Counted from the first letter of the stretch, positions 1-9,796 are shown. The stretch: DNA of 64,000 bases from Rhodobacteraceae bacterium HLUCCA08 (GCA_001314655.1 LJSF01000043.1:1-64000); one strand, 5' to 3'. Numbers and translations: made by a program. Notes: a model not told the origin generated them from the sequence alone.

Positions 1-304
1 GATGATCTGTTCGTCCGTGAATCTCGTTCGCTTCATTGTCCGTCCTCAGGTTGGGCCGGACTCTAATCGACGGTGGAGGAAAAATCCCGTGGCAGGTCAA
101 GACCTGACGGCCCTCGGGGGGCCATTATCCGAAACGCATCATGCTCTGAGCCATGCGGACAGCGATGTAGCGCGGCAGAGCACGTCGACCGACATATCCC
201 TGTTACCTCCAACCAATAGGGGCTGCGTGGGTGGTCGTGAACCAGCGCGCTTCCGGCCGCTTGATCCGAATGGATCGCTACAGCAACCGATGGGATACGA
301 AATC
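1..304. other. Upstream region of ugpB
   Basis: I see no gene here. It must carry the promoter of the ugp operon. I looked for a Pho box (paired TGTCA-like repeats), as in enteric ugp operons, and did not find one, so phosphate control is not supported by this stretch. The open frame running through it from the window edge is an upstream extension of ugpB with no secreted-protein character and is not taken as coding. Confidence 0.5.
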
Positions 305-1624
305 ATGAAAACCAAGCTTCTCGCCGCAACTGCTCTGACGGTCGCGATGGCCGGGCCGATGGCCCAGGCCCAGACAGAGATCGAATGGTGGCATGCCATG
401 GGCGGAGAGCTCGGAGAGCGCCTCGAGGAGATTGCGCAGGGCTTCAACGAGAGCCAGACCGAGTTCGAAGTGGTCCCGAGCTTCCGCGGCTCCTATGCCG
501 AGGCCATGACCGGCGCGATCGCCGCCTTCCGGGCCAACGAACAGCCGCATATCATCCAGGTCTTCGAGGTCGGTACCGGCACCATGATGGGCGCCGAGGG
601 CGCCATATATCCGATCTACCAGCTGATGGACGATTACGACGTCCCGTTTCAGCCCGAAGCCTATCTCGACACGGTCGTGAGCTACTACACCGACCCGAAC
701 GGCAACATGCTGTCCTTCCCCTTCAACTCGTCGACCCCGATCATGTACTACAACCGGGAGATCTTCGAGGCGGCGGGTCTCGACCCCGACTCGCCCCCGG
801 AAACCTGGGCCGAGATGGAAGCGGCCTCGGTGCAGATCATCGACTCCGGCGCGGCGGAATGCGGCTTCACCACGTCCTGGCCGAGCTGGGTCATGCTCGA
901 GAACTTCACCGCCTGGCACGACATCCCGCTGGCGACGAAGGCCAACGGCTTCGAGGGCTTCGACACCGAGTTCGTCTTCAATAGCGAAGTCGTGGTCCGC
1001 CACTGGGACAACCTCAAAAGCTGGCAGGATGCCGGCGCGTTCCGCTGGGGCGGCCCGGGCGCGGGTGACGATGCGGCGCCGATGTTCTACTCGGGCGAAT
1101 GCGCGATGTTCTTCGGGTCGTCCGCCAGCCGCGCAGGCGTGCTGAACAACGCCGAGTTCGATGTCGGCTTCGCCTTCCAGCCCTATTACGACGATGTCGA
1201 GGGGGCGCCGCAGAACACCATCATCGGTGGCGCCACGCTGTGGGTCCTGACCGGCCACGAGACCGAGGAGTACCGGGGCGTCGCCGAGTTCTTCGAGTAC
1301 CTGTCGCAGCCCGAAGTCCAGGCCCAATGGCACCAGGACACCGGCTACCTGCCGATCACGCAGGCCGCGTTCGACCTGACCGCGGAGCAGGGCTATTACG
1401 ACGAGAACCCGGGCGCCGACACCTCGATCCGCCAGATGACGCTGAACCCGCCGACCGAGAATTCCCGTGGTCTGCGGTTCGGCAACTTCGTCCAGGTCCG
1501 TGACATCATCTCGGAGGAGATGGAGGCAGTGATGGCCGGCAGCAAGACCGGCCAGGAAGCCGCCGACGAGGCGGTCCGCCGCGGCAACGTGCTGCTGCGC
1601 GAGTTCGAATCCTCGATGAACTGA
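305..1624 (+). CDS. ugpB: Glycerol-3-phosphate/glycerophosphodiester-binding protein UgpB
   Basis: This is the periplasmic binding protein (439 residues) of a Ugp-type ABC importer for sn-glycerol-3-phosphate and glycerophosphodiesters. The ATG at 305 starts a clean Sec signal peptide (residues 1-22, ending AQA). The mature protein follows E. coli UgpB closely along its length: an early WWHAMGGELGERL segment, FNSSTPIMYYNREIF, WVMLENFTAWHDIP, APQNTIIGGATLWV, WHQDTGYLPIT and a late ENPGADTSIRQM segment. Earlier in-frame codons would put about 100 non-secretory residues before the signal peptide, so they are rejected. It heads an operon with ugpA, ugpE and ugpC and is separated from ugpA by a strong hairpin, which would favour excess binding protein over permease. 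Confidence 0.95.
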   Translation: MKTKLLAATALTVAMAGPMAQAQTEIEWWHAMGGELGERLEEIAQGFNESQTEFEVVPSFRGSYAEAMTGAIAAFRANEQPHIIQVFEVGTGTMMGAEGAIYPIYQLMDDYDVPFQPEAYLDTVVSYYTDPNGNMLSFPFNSSTPIMYYNREIFEAAGLDPDSPPETWAEMEAASVQIIDSGAAECGFTTSWPSWVMLENFTAWHDIPLATKANGFEGFDTEFVFNSEVVVRHWDNLKSWQDAGAFRWGGPGAGDDAAPMFYSGECAMFFGSSASRAGVLNNAEFDVGFAFQPYYDDVEGAPQNTIIGGATLWVLTGHETEEYRGVAEFFEYLSQPEVQAQWHQDTGYLPITQAAFDLTAEQGYYDENPGADTSIRQMTLNPPTENSRGLRFGNFVQVRDIISEEMEAVMAGSKTGQEAADEAVRRGNVLLREFESSMN

Positions 1625-1637
1625 CCTAGCGTCAATC

Positions 1638-1672
1638 GGCCCGCCTCCGCACCGACGGAGGCGGGCCTTTTC
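1638..1672 (+). terminator. Hairpin with T-run after ugpB (partial terminator)
   Basis: A perfect 12-bp stem (arms 1638-1649 and 1656-1667) is followed by TTTTCT. This is an intrinsic terminator shape. Because ugpA-E-C follow directly with no obvious new promoter, it probably acts as an attenuator or as a 3' stabiliser of ugpB mRNA. Confidence 0.8.
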
Positions 1673-1702
1673 TATTCCGCCCTTCCGCCCGGACCCCGTC
1701 GA

Positions 1703-2593
1703 ATGCAGACCAAACGCACGACCTTCTCAAATGCATGGTTGCCCTATGCGCTGCTGGCGCCGCAGGTCATCGTCACGCTGGTCTTCTTCATCTGGCCCGC
1801 CAGCCAGGCGCTGTGGCAATCGCTTTTCCGGCAGGGAGACGCCTTCGGCATCAGGCCGCCGAGCTTCGTGGGGCTCGAGAACTTCGCGGCTCTGTTCCGC
1901 GACTCGCACTATATCGACTCGCTTCAGGTCACCCTGGTGTTTTCCGTCGGCACGACCGTCCTGGCCATGTCTGTCTCTTTGCTTTTCGCCGTGATGGTCA
2001 ACCGCATGATCCGGTCGCGCGACACCTACACGACCTTTCTTGTCTGGCCCTATGCCATCGCGCCGGCCATCGCGGGTGTGCTGTGGTGGTTCATCTTCAA
2101 CCCCAGCATCGGGATCCTGCCCTATGTCCTCGAAGGGGTGGGCTACGACTGGAACCACCGCTCCAGCAACACCGACGCGATGATCCTCGTCATCCTGGCC
2201 GCGGCGTGGAAGCAGATTTCGTACAACTTCCTGTTCTTCCTCGCCGGACTGCAATCCATTCCGCAGTCGCTGATCGAGGCCGCGGCGATCGACGGGGCCA
2301 GCCGCTCCAAGCGGTTCTGGACCATCATCCTGCCGCTGCTGTCGCCGGTCACCTTCTTTCTGCTGGTGGTCAACATCGTCTACGCGATGTTCGACACCTT
2401 CGGCGTCATCCATGCCACCACCGAGGGTGGCCCGGCGCAGGCCACCAACATTCTCGTCTACAAGGTCTATCGCGACGGGTTCGTGAACCTGAACATGGGA
2501 TCCTCGGCCGCGCAGTCGGTGATCCTGATGGCGATCGTGATCGTGCTGACCGTCATCCAGTTCCGCTACATCGAGCGGCGCGTGAATTATTGA
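1703..2593 (+). CDS. ugpA: Glycerol-3-phosphate ABC transporter permease UgpA
   Basis: This is an inner-membrane permease (296 residues) of the MalF/UgpA type, forming the channel with UgpE. The N-terminal helix covers about residues 12-34. The cytoplasmic EAA loop that contacts the ATPase is at about 192-211 ([15 protein letters not shown]). A late segment [17 protein letters not shown] is typical of UgpA. The ATG at 1703 follows the ugpB hairpin by about 30 bases, and ugpE begins 12 bases downstream of the stop. Family and neighbours agree, so the assignment is firm. Confidence 0.93.
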   Translation: MQTKRTTFSNAWLPYALLAPQVIVTLVFFIWPASQALWQSLFRQGDAFGIRPPSFVGLENFAALFRDSHYIDSLQVTLVFSVGTTVLAMSVSLLFAVMVNRMIRSRDTYTTFLVWPYAIAPAIAGVLWWFIFNPSIGILPYVLEGVGYDWNHRSSNTDAMILVILAAAWKQISYNFLFFLAGLQSIPQSLIEAAAIDGASRSKRFWTIILPLLSPVTFFLLVVNIVYAMFDTFGVIHATTEGGPAQATNILVYKVYRDGFVNLNMGSSAAQSVILMAIVIVLTVIQFRYIERRVNY

Positions 2594-2605
2594 GGGGCAC
2601 GGATC

Positions 2606-3454
2606 ATGGTCGAGAACGATCGCTGGGGCATGCTGCTGTCACATCTGGTGCTGATCCTCGGCGTGGCGATCGTGGTATTCCCGGTCTACGTGGCCGTCAT
2701 CGCCTCGACCCACCCGCCGGGAACCTTCGTGCGCGGGGTCATGCCGTTGCTGCCGGGGCCGAATGCCCTCGAAAACTACCGCATCGTCATCTCCGAAGGT
2801 CGCTCCACCGCCGGCACGCCGCCGATCGGGGGGATGCTGTGGAACAGCTTCGTCATGGCCATGGCGATCACCATCGGCAAGCTCTCGATCTCGATCCTCT
2901 CGGCCTTCGCCATCGTCTATTTCCGCTTTCGCTTCCGAATGTTCTTCTTCTGGGTGATCTTCCTGACGCTGATGCTTCCGGTCGAGGTGCGGATCGTGCC
3001 GACCTTCGAGGTGGTGGCCGATCTGGGCATGCTGAACAGCTTCGCCGGCCTGTCGATCCCGCTCATCGCCAGCGCCACGGCCACCTTCCTGTTCCGGCAA
3101 TTCTTCATGACCGTCCCCGAGGAACTGATGGAGGCCGCCCGGGTGGATGGCGCAGGTCCGATGAAGTTCTTCCGCGACATCCTGCTGCCGCTCAGCGTCA
3201 CCAATATCGCGGCCCTGTTCGTCATCATGTTCATCTACGGCTGGAACCAGTATCTCTGGCCGCTGCTGATCACGACGGACCCTGAATTCTACACGATCGT
3301 GATGGGCATCCAGCGCATGGTCACGGGGGGCGAAAGCGAACCGCTCTGGCATCTTGTCATGGCCACGGTCGTGCTTGCGGCGCTTCCGCCGGTCCTCGTG
3401 ATCCTGTTCATGCAAAGGCTGTTCGTCAAAGGCCTGACAGAGACGGAGAAATAG
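2606..3454 (+). CDS. ugpE: Glycerol-3-phosphate ABC transporter permease UgpE
   Basis: This is the second permease (282 residues) of the Ugp importer, MalG/UgpE type. The N-terminal helix covers about residues 9-32, the EAA loop lies at about 176-195 (MEAARVDGAGPMKFFRD), and the C-terminus ends in LFVKGLTETEK, a typical MalG-like tail. The start lies 12 bases after ugpA and the stop 3 bases before ugpC, as expected of a co-transcribed transporter operon. Confidence 0.93.
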   Translation: MVENDRWGMLLSHLVLILGVAIVVFPVYVAVIASTHPPGTFVRGVMPLLPGPNALENYRIVISEGRSTAGTPPIGGMLWNSFVMAMAITIGKLSISILSAFAIVYFRFRFRMFFFWVIFLTLMLPVEVRIVPTFEVVADLGMLNSFAGLSIPLIASATATFLFRQFFMTVPEELMEAARVDGAGPMKFFRDILLPLSVTNIAALFVIMFIYGWNQYLWPLLITTDPEFYTIVMGIQRMVTGGESEPLWHLVMATVVLAALPPVLVILFMQRLFVKGLTETEK

Positions 3455-3457
3455 CCA

Positions 3458-4510
3458 ATGGCCTCGATTCAGATGGACGACCTGCACAAGGTCTATGCCG
3501 GCGGCGTCAAGGCGGTGACGGGCATCAGCCTCGATATCGCCGACGGCGAGATGATCGTGCTGGTCGGGCCCTCGGGCTGCGGCAAGTCCACCCTTCTGCG
3601 CATGGTGGCGGGGCTGGAGACGATCTCCGGCGGCACGCTCAGGATCGGCGACCGCGTGGTCAACAATCTGGAACCGGCCGAGCGCGACATCGCCATGGTG
3701 TTCCAGAACTACGCGCTCTATCCGCACATGACGGTCTTCAACAATCTCGCCTACGGCTTGAAGAACCGGAAGATGCCGAAGGACGCAATCGACCGCCGCG
3801 TCCGCGAGGCGGCGAAGATGCTCGAGATCGGCGACTACCTGGACCGCAAGCCGCGCAACCTGTCGGGCGGTCAGCGGCAGAGGGTCGCCATGGGTCGGGC
3901 GCTGGTGCGCGAGCCGTCCGCGTTCCTGTTCGACGAGCCGCTGTCGAACCTCGACGCCAAGCTGCGCGTGCAGATGCGGGTGGAGATCCGGCAGTTGCAG
4001 AAGCGGCTCAAGACCACATCGCTCTATGTCACCCACGACCAGCTTGAGGCGCTGACGATGGCGGACCGCCTCGTGGTGATGAATGCCGGGCGGGTCGAAC
4101 AGGTCGGCACGCCGATGGAGGTCTTCGACAGGCCCGCCACGGTCTTCGTCGCGGGCTTCATCGGCTCGCCGGCGATGAACATGATCGACGCCGCCTATCT
4201 GCGCGAGACCGGATCTGCCGATGACCTGGATGGCCTGCCACACGGCACCGACCTGATCGGCGTGCGCCCGGACGATCTTCTAATGACCCCGCCGGACGGA
4301 CCGCATCTGCGGCTCGCCGGCAGGGTCGCGTTGCTGGAACCCGCCGGGGCGGAAAGCCACATTTATGTGGCGCTGGACGACGGCGATCAGCCGATCACGG
4401 TCCGCGTCCAGGGGCTACCGATGGTCGAGGACGGGGCCAGGGTCAATCTCTACGCCGCGCTCGCCGCGCTACATCCCTTCGACCGCGTTTCGGGAGTCCG
4501 GGTGACCTGA
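3458..4510 (+). CDS. ugpC: Glycerol-3-phosphate ABC transporter ATPase UgpC
   Basis: This is the cytoplasmic ATPase (350 residues) of the CUT1 sugar/UgpC class. Walker [10 protein letters not shown] is at 37-45, the Q-loop [12 protein letters not shown] begins at 82, the signature LSGGQRQR is at 135-142 and Walker B FLFDEP is at 156-161. An accessory TOBE-type C-terminal domain starts near residue 240. It is the last gene of the ugp operon and converges on the minus-strand phosphatase gene at 4572. CUT1 ATPases can be shared between importers, so it could also serve other sugar permeases, but a second importer nearby has its own ATPase. Confidence 0.92.
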   Translation: MASIQMDDLHKVYAGGVKAVTGISLDIADGEMIVLVGPSGCGKSTLLRMVAGLETISGGTLRIGDRVVNNLEPAERDIAMVFQNYALYPHMTVFNNLAYGLKNRKMPKDAIDRRVREAAKMLEIGDYLDRKPRNLSGGQRQRVAMGRALVREPSAFLFDEPLSNLDAKLRVQMRVEIRQLQKRLKTTSLYVTHDQLEALTMADRLVVMNAGRVEQVGTPMEVFDRPATVFVAGFIGSPAMNMIDAAYLRETGSADDLDGLPHGTDLIGVRPDDLLMTPPDGPHLRLAGRVALLEPAGAESHIYVALDDGDQPITVRVQGLPMVEDGARVNLYAALAALHPFDRVSGVRVT

Positions 4511-4571
4511 GCGGCTCGCTCTGCCCTTGCTGGGTGGTGAGACGTCCGCGACCTTCCGCAACTGGCGGTCG

Positions 4572-5435
4572 TCAATCGGCGCCATCCGGTTCGGGGTGTT
4601 CAAGCCAGGCAAACCGGTCGGAAAGCTCGTTCAACAGCGCAGCATCATCGGCAACCAGAAGGCTCCCGGACGTTATGCTCGGGGTGTAGGATCGACCGTC
4701 GAGCATGCGGCTGTGCCCCCCGGCTTCTTTCAGGGCCAGAACGCCCGCGGCATGGTCCCAGACCTTTGTCTGTCCCGATAGGCCGAACCGAAAGCTGCCC
4801 TGAAGCAGCATCCGGTATTCATGGCACGAACAGCGGCAGGCATCGACCCGGCGGAATTCGGTCAATTGAGCGGCCAGACGGGCCTGCCGCCCCCGCGTGA
4901 AGTCGAAGGGTGTGACCAGCCCTGTCGCCGTTTCCACCGATCCGCCGGAAGACAGAGCGAGGCGGCGCGCCGACGGCTCGCCGGGACGCCCGAACCAGGC
5001 ACCGTGCCCCTTTCGGGCCAACACCCAATCGTCGAGAACGGGGTCGTAGAGAAGCCCCATGACAGTCTGGCCACGCTCCATCACGGCGAGGATCACGCCG
5101 AAGGTCGCCAGTCCTGCCGCGAAATTCCATGTGCCATCGACCGGGTCTATGACGAAGGCCAGCCCGGCGTCTGGCAGCATGTCGAGAAGCGTTGGGTCGG
5201 ACGCCACGGCTTCTTCGCCAAGGATGAGGGCTTCCGGGAAATCCCGTGCAAGGGCCCGTGACATGGTGTCTTCAGCGGCATTGTCGGCTTCCGTTACCAG
5301 ATCGTCCGGCGCTGTCTTGGCCCGCACGTCCTCGGGCCGCAGTCGTCGGAAGCGCGGCATGATTTCGGATTTCGCTGCAGCACGCACGATCTCGATGCAT
5401 CTTGCGGCATCTTTGGCGTTCTCAAAGGCGGTCAC
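4572..5435 (-). CDS. Inositol-monophosphatase-family phosphatase
   Basis: This is a cytoplasmic Mg-dependent phosphomonoesterase of the IMPase superfamily (287 residues). The metal-site motifs are GEE (73-75), DPVDGTWNF (97-105) and WDHAAG (226-231), all intact. The GTG start at 5435 overlaps the TGA of the LacI gene by four bases, so the genes are translationally coupled. It is the last gene of the minus-strand operon that carries a phosphodiesterase, which suggests it removes the phosphate left after diester cleavage, for example from inositol-1-phosphate or glycerol phosphate. That substrate is inferred from context; histidinol-phosphatase (HisN-like) activity is possible, since this family is hard to subdivide by eye. 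Confidence 0.85.
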   Translation of the reverse strand: MTAFENAKDAARCIEIVRAAAKSEIMPRFRRLRPEDVRAKTAPDDLVTEADNAAEDTMSRALARDFPEALILGEEAVASDPTLLDMLPDAGLAFVIDPVDGTWNFAAGLATFGVILAVMERGQTVMGLLYDPVLDDWVLARKGHGAWFGRPGEPSARRLALSSGGSVETATGLVTPFDFTRGRQARLAAQLTEFRRVDACRCSCHEYRMLLQGSFRFGLSGQTKVWDHAAGVLALKEAGGHSRMLDGRSYTPSITSGSLLVADDAALLNELSDRFAWLEHPEPDGAD

Positions 5436-6502
5436 CTGCGCTGCTCTCCCGATGGGCCCTTCTGGGCGTTCGATTGGCCTGCATGGCCCCGTGTCGTGCC
5501 GCGAAAGACCTTGTGCAGGCCGAAGGTCCGCGTCTCGAACGGGCGTTCGGGATCTGCGAGACGCTTCATGGCAAGCTCTACGGCCGCTCCTGCCTGATCG
5601 GCAATGTCCTGGCGGACCGTGGAAAGCGCATAGGCGCTCCAAGAGGCCTGTTCGATATCGTCGAAGCCCACCACCTGCAGCGTGCCGGGGATGTCGACAC
5701 CGCGGTCGTGGCGCAGCCCGTCCAGAACGCCAAGTGCCAGAAGGTCGGTGGCACAGAACAGGCCGTCGATCCGTCCTGCCGTGATCTCGGCCTGCAAAGC
5801 AGCGCAGGCGGCCTTGCCCGATGCATGGCTCTGCCCGTCGCTTGCCAGGCGCAAGACGGTATGGCCCGCCTCTTCGCAGCAGGCGACGAAGGCCCGCGTC
5901 CGGCCGGTGACGGAATAGGTCTCCTGCGCGGGGGCGAGCAGGCCGAAGCGCCTGACGCCTCCGCCCGACAACATCTCGAAGGCCGCGCGACCGCCTGCGC
6001 CGAGGTCCATGCAAACGGTATCCGTCCCGGTTGCGGCGGGGCCGCGGTTGATCATCACGACCGGGACGCCCGCCCGGTTGCAGGCCTCGATCACATCGGG
6101 CGAGGGGGTGTCGGAGGTTACGATGACACCTGCCAGCCTATAGGCGAGAATGTTCTGGATCAGGGCGCGGATATCCTCTCCCGCGTCGGCGACCAGCAGG
6201 AGCGGGTTCATCCCCTCGCGCAGCAGTTTCTGGGCCAGGGTGCGGACCTGAAGTGCCCGGAAGGGCGTGTCGAGCCGCGAGGCCACGACTCCTACAAGGT
6301 TCGACTGCTGTCCCTGAAGGCCGCGCGCCAGCGCGTTCACCCGATATCCCAGCGCATCGGCGGCATCGAGCACACGCGCCCGCACCTCGGGCGAGACCCG
6401 CTTGCCCTTGGTCAAGGCCCGGCTCACCGTCGAACGGGAGACACCGGCCCTGCGCGCGACATCGAAGGATGTCGGCGAACTTTTCCTGTCGTCAGCGCCC
6501 AT
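5432..6502 (-). CDS. LacI-family transcriptional regulator
   Basis: This is a 356-residue repressor with an N-terminal LacI helix-turn-helix (about residues 12-35, DVARRAGVSRSTVSRAL), a hinge helix near ALARGLQ, and a periplasmic-binding-protein-like effector domain ending around residue 335. The ATG at 6502 overlaps the end of the phosphodiesterase gene by 11 bases, so it belongs to the operon it probably controls. The near-perfect palindrome upstream of the operon at 12594-12609 is the best operator candidate. The effector is unknown; a diester or its sugar-alcohol product is the natural guess. Confidence 0.88.
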   Translation of the reverse strand: MGADDRKSSPTSFDVARRAGVSRSTVSRALTKGKRVSPEVRARVLDAADALGYRVNALARGLQGQQSNLVGVVASRLDTPFRALQVRTLAQKLLREGMNPLLLVADAGEDIRALIQNILAYRLAGVIVTSDTPSPDVIEACNRAGVPVVMINRGPAATGTDTVCMDLGAGGRAAFEMLSGGGVRRFGLLAPAQETYSVTGRTRAFVACCEEAGHTVLRLASDGQSHASGKAACAALQAEITAGRIDGLFCATDLLALGVLDGLRHDRGVDIPGTLQVVGFDDIEQASWSAYALSTVRQDIADQAGAAVELAMKRLADPERPFETRTFGLHKVFRGTTRGHAGQSNAQKGPSGEQRR

Positions 6503-7913
6503 TCGTGTCGAGACCCGCCGCCTCCATCCTCCGCCGGAAGGTGAAGAGGTCGTCGATGTTCACGATATCGGGCCGCGTCGCGATCACGCGGTCGAAGATT
6601 TCCGGGTCGCGGCCCATGTAGCAGATCATCAGCTCGGCGCCATAGGCGCGCGCGGCGTCCATGTCGGACCAGTCGTCGGTGCTGTCATATTCGATGATGT
6701 CGGCTGAAAGATCGGCAAAACAATCCTCAAGCCGATCGAAATCCATGCGGCGGGTCATGATCCTGGCCCTGGGGTCCGCGGCCTTGATCGCACGGAGGCC
6801 GTCGTAATCCCATCCCCAGAAAAAGCAGCGCTCAATCATCGCGGCCTGTTGCACCTCGCGCAGGACGGCCATCGGATCGGCATGCTTGATCTCGATATAG
6901 ATGCCGCGGTTCCAGCGCCGGGCACAGTCCAGCATCTCGGTGAGCCTGGGCAGTTGCGCGCCGGCGAAATGCGGATCGAACCAGCTTCCGGCATCGAGGT
7001 CGCGCAGCCGCGCCAGGGGCAGATCCACCACCAGCGCGGTGCCCTCCGTTGTCCGGTCGACGTCGGCATCGTGGATGACGACCAGCGCGCCATCCGCGGA
7101 TGTGCGCACATCCAGCTCCACCCAGTCGAACCCGGCGGCGAAGGCGCAGGCAGCGGCGGGCAGCGTGTTCTCGGGCGCGACGGAATTCGCCCCGCGATGG
7201 GCGACGGTTTTCACCGGCCAGACCTTCGGCGCGCGGAACGGATGCACCAGTTCCGGCATGTCCGAGCAGATGCCGAGGATCGGCAGGTCGCGCAACTCTG
7301 CCATGCGGTCGGGGTCTTCCTCGTGCCACAGGACGATGCGCTGCCCCTGCGCCGCGGCCCGCGACAGGAACTCGGGGGTCAGCATGGCCTGCGGGCGGTC
7401 CATCCGCTCCCAGCACAGGTGGATGATGTCGGCCGCGGCCGCGTGAAGGAACGGGTCGGCCCCCAGCGGCACCAGCGCAGCCGTGGGATAGGTCACCCCT
7501 GCAGCGCGCAAGGCGTTGACCGCGGCAGGATCGAAGGCGCCGAGGATGGCCTTTTCAAGGCCCGCGTCCTGAAAGGCTTTCGCCACGGCGACCGGGTCGG
7601 CCGCCTTGATATCGGCATAGAGGCCCGCGCCCCGCGCCATCGCGAGGGCGATGACGGCGTCGAGCGTCGGCACGTCGCACGCGGTGGCGAGGTCATCCGC
7701 AGGGGTCTCGGCGATCACCAGGCCCGTGGCCGTGGCGGCGTCGTGATGGGCCACCATCACGCCATCGCCTGCCGTTCGGATATCCACCTCCCAGAACGCC
7801 GCGCCAAGGTCGCTTGCCAGGGCGAAGGCGCGCAGCGTGTTGCCGCGGGCATAGGCCGAAGCCCCACGATGGGCGATGGCATGGGGTCGGTCGGGATCGA
7901 GCCAATCGGTCAC
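6492..7913 (-). CDS. Tandem glycerophosphodiester phosphodiesterase
   Basis: This 473-residue protein contains two GDPD (PI-PLC-like TIM-barrel) domains in a row, while most family members have one. Domain 2 (about 235-473) has all active-site elements: HRG at 239-241, PENT around 247-250, VELDVR with Glu266 and Asp268, and His281. Domain 1 (about 10-230) keeps HRG (15-17) and the E-x-D pair (42, 44) but has ARGNT where PENT is expected, so it lacks the usual metal-binding Glu. The GTG start at 7913 overlaps the ATPase stop by four bases; an ATG at 7967 would overlap by 58 and is less likely. The enzyme would hydrolyse imported glycerophosphodiesters to glycerol-3-phosphate and an alcohol, or to glycerol and a phospho-alcohol. 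No signal peptide is seen, so it should act in the cytoplasm. Confidence 0.88.
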   Translation of the reverse strand: MTDWLDPDRPHAIAHRGASAYARGNTLRAFALASDLGAAFWEVDIRTAGDGVMVAHHDAATATGLVIAETPADDLATACDVPTLDAVIALAMARGAGLYADIKAADPVAVAKAFQDAGLEKAILGAFDPAAVNALRAAGVTYPTAALVPLGADPFLHAAAADIIHLCWERMDRPQAMLTPEFLSRAAAQGQRIVLWHEEDPDRMAELRDLPILGICSDMPELVHPFRAPKVWPVKTVAHRGANSVAPENTLPAAACAFAAGFDWVELDVRTSADGALVVIHDADVDRTTEGTALVVDLPLARLRDLDAGSWFDPHFAGAQLPRLTEMLDCARRWNRGIYIEIKHADPMAVLREVQQAAMIERCFFWGWDYDGLRAIKAADPRARIMTRRMDFDRLEDCFADLSADIIEYDSTDDWSDMDAARAYGAELMICYMGRDPEIFDRVIATRPDIVNIDDLFTFRRRMEAAGLDTNGR

Positions 7914-8953
7914 AGCCTGCGCCCCTCGGGCGAAAATGCGAAGACGCGTGTCATGTCGATCCCCCAATCCACCGTTGTGCCGGGCCGGACGCCCGAGCCT
8001 GCGGGCAGGATCGCCCGCAGGCGGCCGCCGCCGGCCAGTTCGACCTCGAAGAGGTCTTCGCGCCCATGTGTTTCCAGCATGATGACCGTGCCGTCGAGCG
8101 GCACGCCCTTGCCGGGGCCGTAATGTTCGGGCCGCACGCCGAGGGCGATGGGTCCAAGGCCCTGCAACGTCCCGGCCGCGCCGAGGGCGGCACCACCCGC
8201 AAGGCGCAGAATGTCGTCCGACACCGCATCGAGAAAGGCGATGGGCGGATTGCCAAGGAACCCGGCCACGTAACGATCCGCGGGGTTGTCATACATCTCT
8301 GCCGGTTCGGCGATCTGAACGATCCCGCCGGCCTTCATCAGGGCGATCCGGTCGCACATGCTCATCGCCTCGACCTGGTCATGGGTGACGAGGATCGCGG
8401 TGATCCCCGTCTCCAGCTGCACCCGCCGGATTTCCGAGCGCATCTCCATCCTGAGCTTCGCATCGAGATTGGCCAGCGGTTCGTCCAGCAACAGCACGTC
8501 CGGCTTGCGCACCAGCGCCCGGGCCAGCGCCACGCGTTGCTGCTGGCCGCCCGACAGTTGCGCGGGCTTGCGCTCGAGCAACTCACCGATCTGCACCAGC
8601 CCCGCGATCTCGCGCACCTTGCGATCCATATCGGCCACGCTCGCGCCGCGCACCCGGAGGGGGAAGGCGATGTTCTGCGCCACCGTCATGTGCGGGTAAA
8701 GCGCGTAGTTCTGGAACACGATCCCGACATTGCGCTCTTGCGCGCTGACCTGGGCCACGTCGCGCTCACCGAAGAGGATGCGCCCCCCGTCGACGCGGTG
8801 CAGGCCCGCTATGGCGAAGAGCGTGGTGGACTTGCCGCATCCCGACGGGCCGAGAAGCGCGATCATTTCCCCGTCCTCGACCGTCAGGTCCAGCGCGTCG
8901 ATCACCGTGGTGTCGCCGAAGCGCTTGGTAAAGCCGTCCAGAACAAGCCGCAT
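7910..8953 (-). CDS. CUT1-type ABC transporter ATPase
   Basis: This is a 347-residue ATPase of the MalK/UgpC class with Walker [10 protein letters not shown] (35-43), Q-loop [12 protein letters not shown], signature QLSGGQQQR (132-140), Walker B LLLDEP and a C-terminal TOBE-like domain. The ATG at 8953 overlaps the stop of the upstream permease gene (ATGA). It energises the permease pair encoded just upstream and is distinct from UgpC, so this importer is self-contained. It is followed, with a coupled start, by the phosphodiesterase gene. Confidence 0.92.
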   Translation of the reverse strand: MRLVLDGFTKRFGDTTVIDALDLTVEDGEMIALLGPSGCGKSTTLFAIAGLHRVDGGRILFGERDVAQVSAQERNVGIVFQNYALYPHMTVAQNIAFPLRVRGASVADMDRKVREIAGLVQIGELLERKPAQLSGGQQQRVALARALVRKPDVLLLDEPLANLDAKLRMEMRSEIRRVQLETGITAILVTHDQVEAMSMCDRIALMKAGGIVQIAEPAEMYDNPADRYVAGFLGNPPIAFLDAVSDDILRLAGGAALGAAGTLQGLGPIALGVRPEHYGPGKGVPLDGTVIMLETHGREDLFEVELAGGGRLRAILPAGSGVRPGTTVDWGIDMTRVFAFSPEGRRL

Positions 8954-9792
8954 CAGCCCTTTGTCCCCCCGCCGTAGATGTTCATGAGTTTCTTCTGGAA
9001 GATCATGTAGATCGCCAGAACAGGCAGCGCATAGAAGATCGACACCGCCTTGAAGAGGCTGAAATCCGCGAAACGGTCGTCCGCGATGATCCCGGCCAGG
9101 TAGGTCGCCAGCACCTGCGGCGCGTTGGCGGGCGCCAGCACCAGCGGCAGGATGAACTCGGACCACCCCGACAGGAAGGAGAAGATCAACAATGCCGCCA
9201 GCCCCGGCTGGACCTGCGGCAGCACCAGCAGCCGCCAGACCGTGAAGCGATCGGCTCCGTCCGTGACACCGGCCATCTCGATCTCCCACGGGACGGAATC
9301 GTAAAAGCCCTTCATGATCCAGATGCCGAAGGGCAGTTCGAAGGCGACCTTCACGAGGATGACACCGGTCAGCGTGTCATAGAGCCCCATGTATTGCAGA
9401 ATGAGGAAGACCGCGACGATCAGGGTGATCGTCGGAAAGGCATGCAGCACGATCAACCCGCCCAGGAAGAACCCGCGCCCCGGCATGTTCAGCCGCGACA
9501 GCGCGTAGGCCGCCGTGACCGAGACCGAGGTCACAACCAGCGCCGTGCAGGTCGCGAATACCAGCGTGTTGCCCGCAAGGCTCCAGACCGACGGCCCGCC
9601 CTCCGACAGCGGCCCAGCGAGGAACCTCCAGTGACCCAGGGTGACACCGTCGGGGATGATCGAGCCGGGCGGCGTGGTCGTGACCGTGTCTATCACCTGG
9701 TAGAGATACATCACGACCAGCGGCGCCGAGAGCGCGACAAGACCCGCGATCAGCGGCCAGTGACGGGCGTTGGGCGCGCGCTGCTCCTGCAT
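8953..9792 (-). CDS. Carbohydrate-type ABC transporter permease (MalG class)
   Basis: This is a 279-residue inner-membrane permease with an N-terminal membrane helix, further helices spread along the chain and an EAA loop EMAGVTDGADRFTVWRLLVL in the second half. The C-terminal MNIYGGGTKG is a typical MalG-class tail. It lies 4 bases downstream of the partner permease and overlaps the ATPase gene. The exact substrate cannot be read from it; the linked phosphodiesterase suggests a glycerophosphodiester or related phosphorylated polyol. Confidence 0.9.
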   Translation of the reverse strand: MQEQRAPNARHWPLIAGLVALSAPLVVMYLYQVIDTVTTTPPGSIIPDGVTLGHWRFLAGPLSEGGPSVWSLAGNTLVFATCTALVVTSVSVTAAYALSRLNMPGRGFFLGGLIVLHAFPTITLIVAVFLILQYMGLYDTLTGVILVKVAFELPFGIWIMKGFYDSVPWEIEMAGVTDGADRFTVWRLLVLPQVQPGLAALLIFSFLSGWSEFILPLVLAPANAPQVLATYLAGIIADDRFADFSLFKAVSIFYALPVLAIYMIFQKKLMNIYGGGTKG

Positions 9793-9796
9793 GGGC

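Noticed and set aside
1-304. Pho box upstream of ugpB
   Set aside because: I looked for paired TGTCA-like repeats on both strands and saw none; phosphate control cannot be claimed.
2639-4243. A 534-codon minus-strand frame across ugpE and ugpC
   Set aside because: Antisense shadow of two well-supported transporter genes, with low-complexity charged composition.
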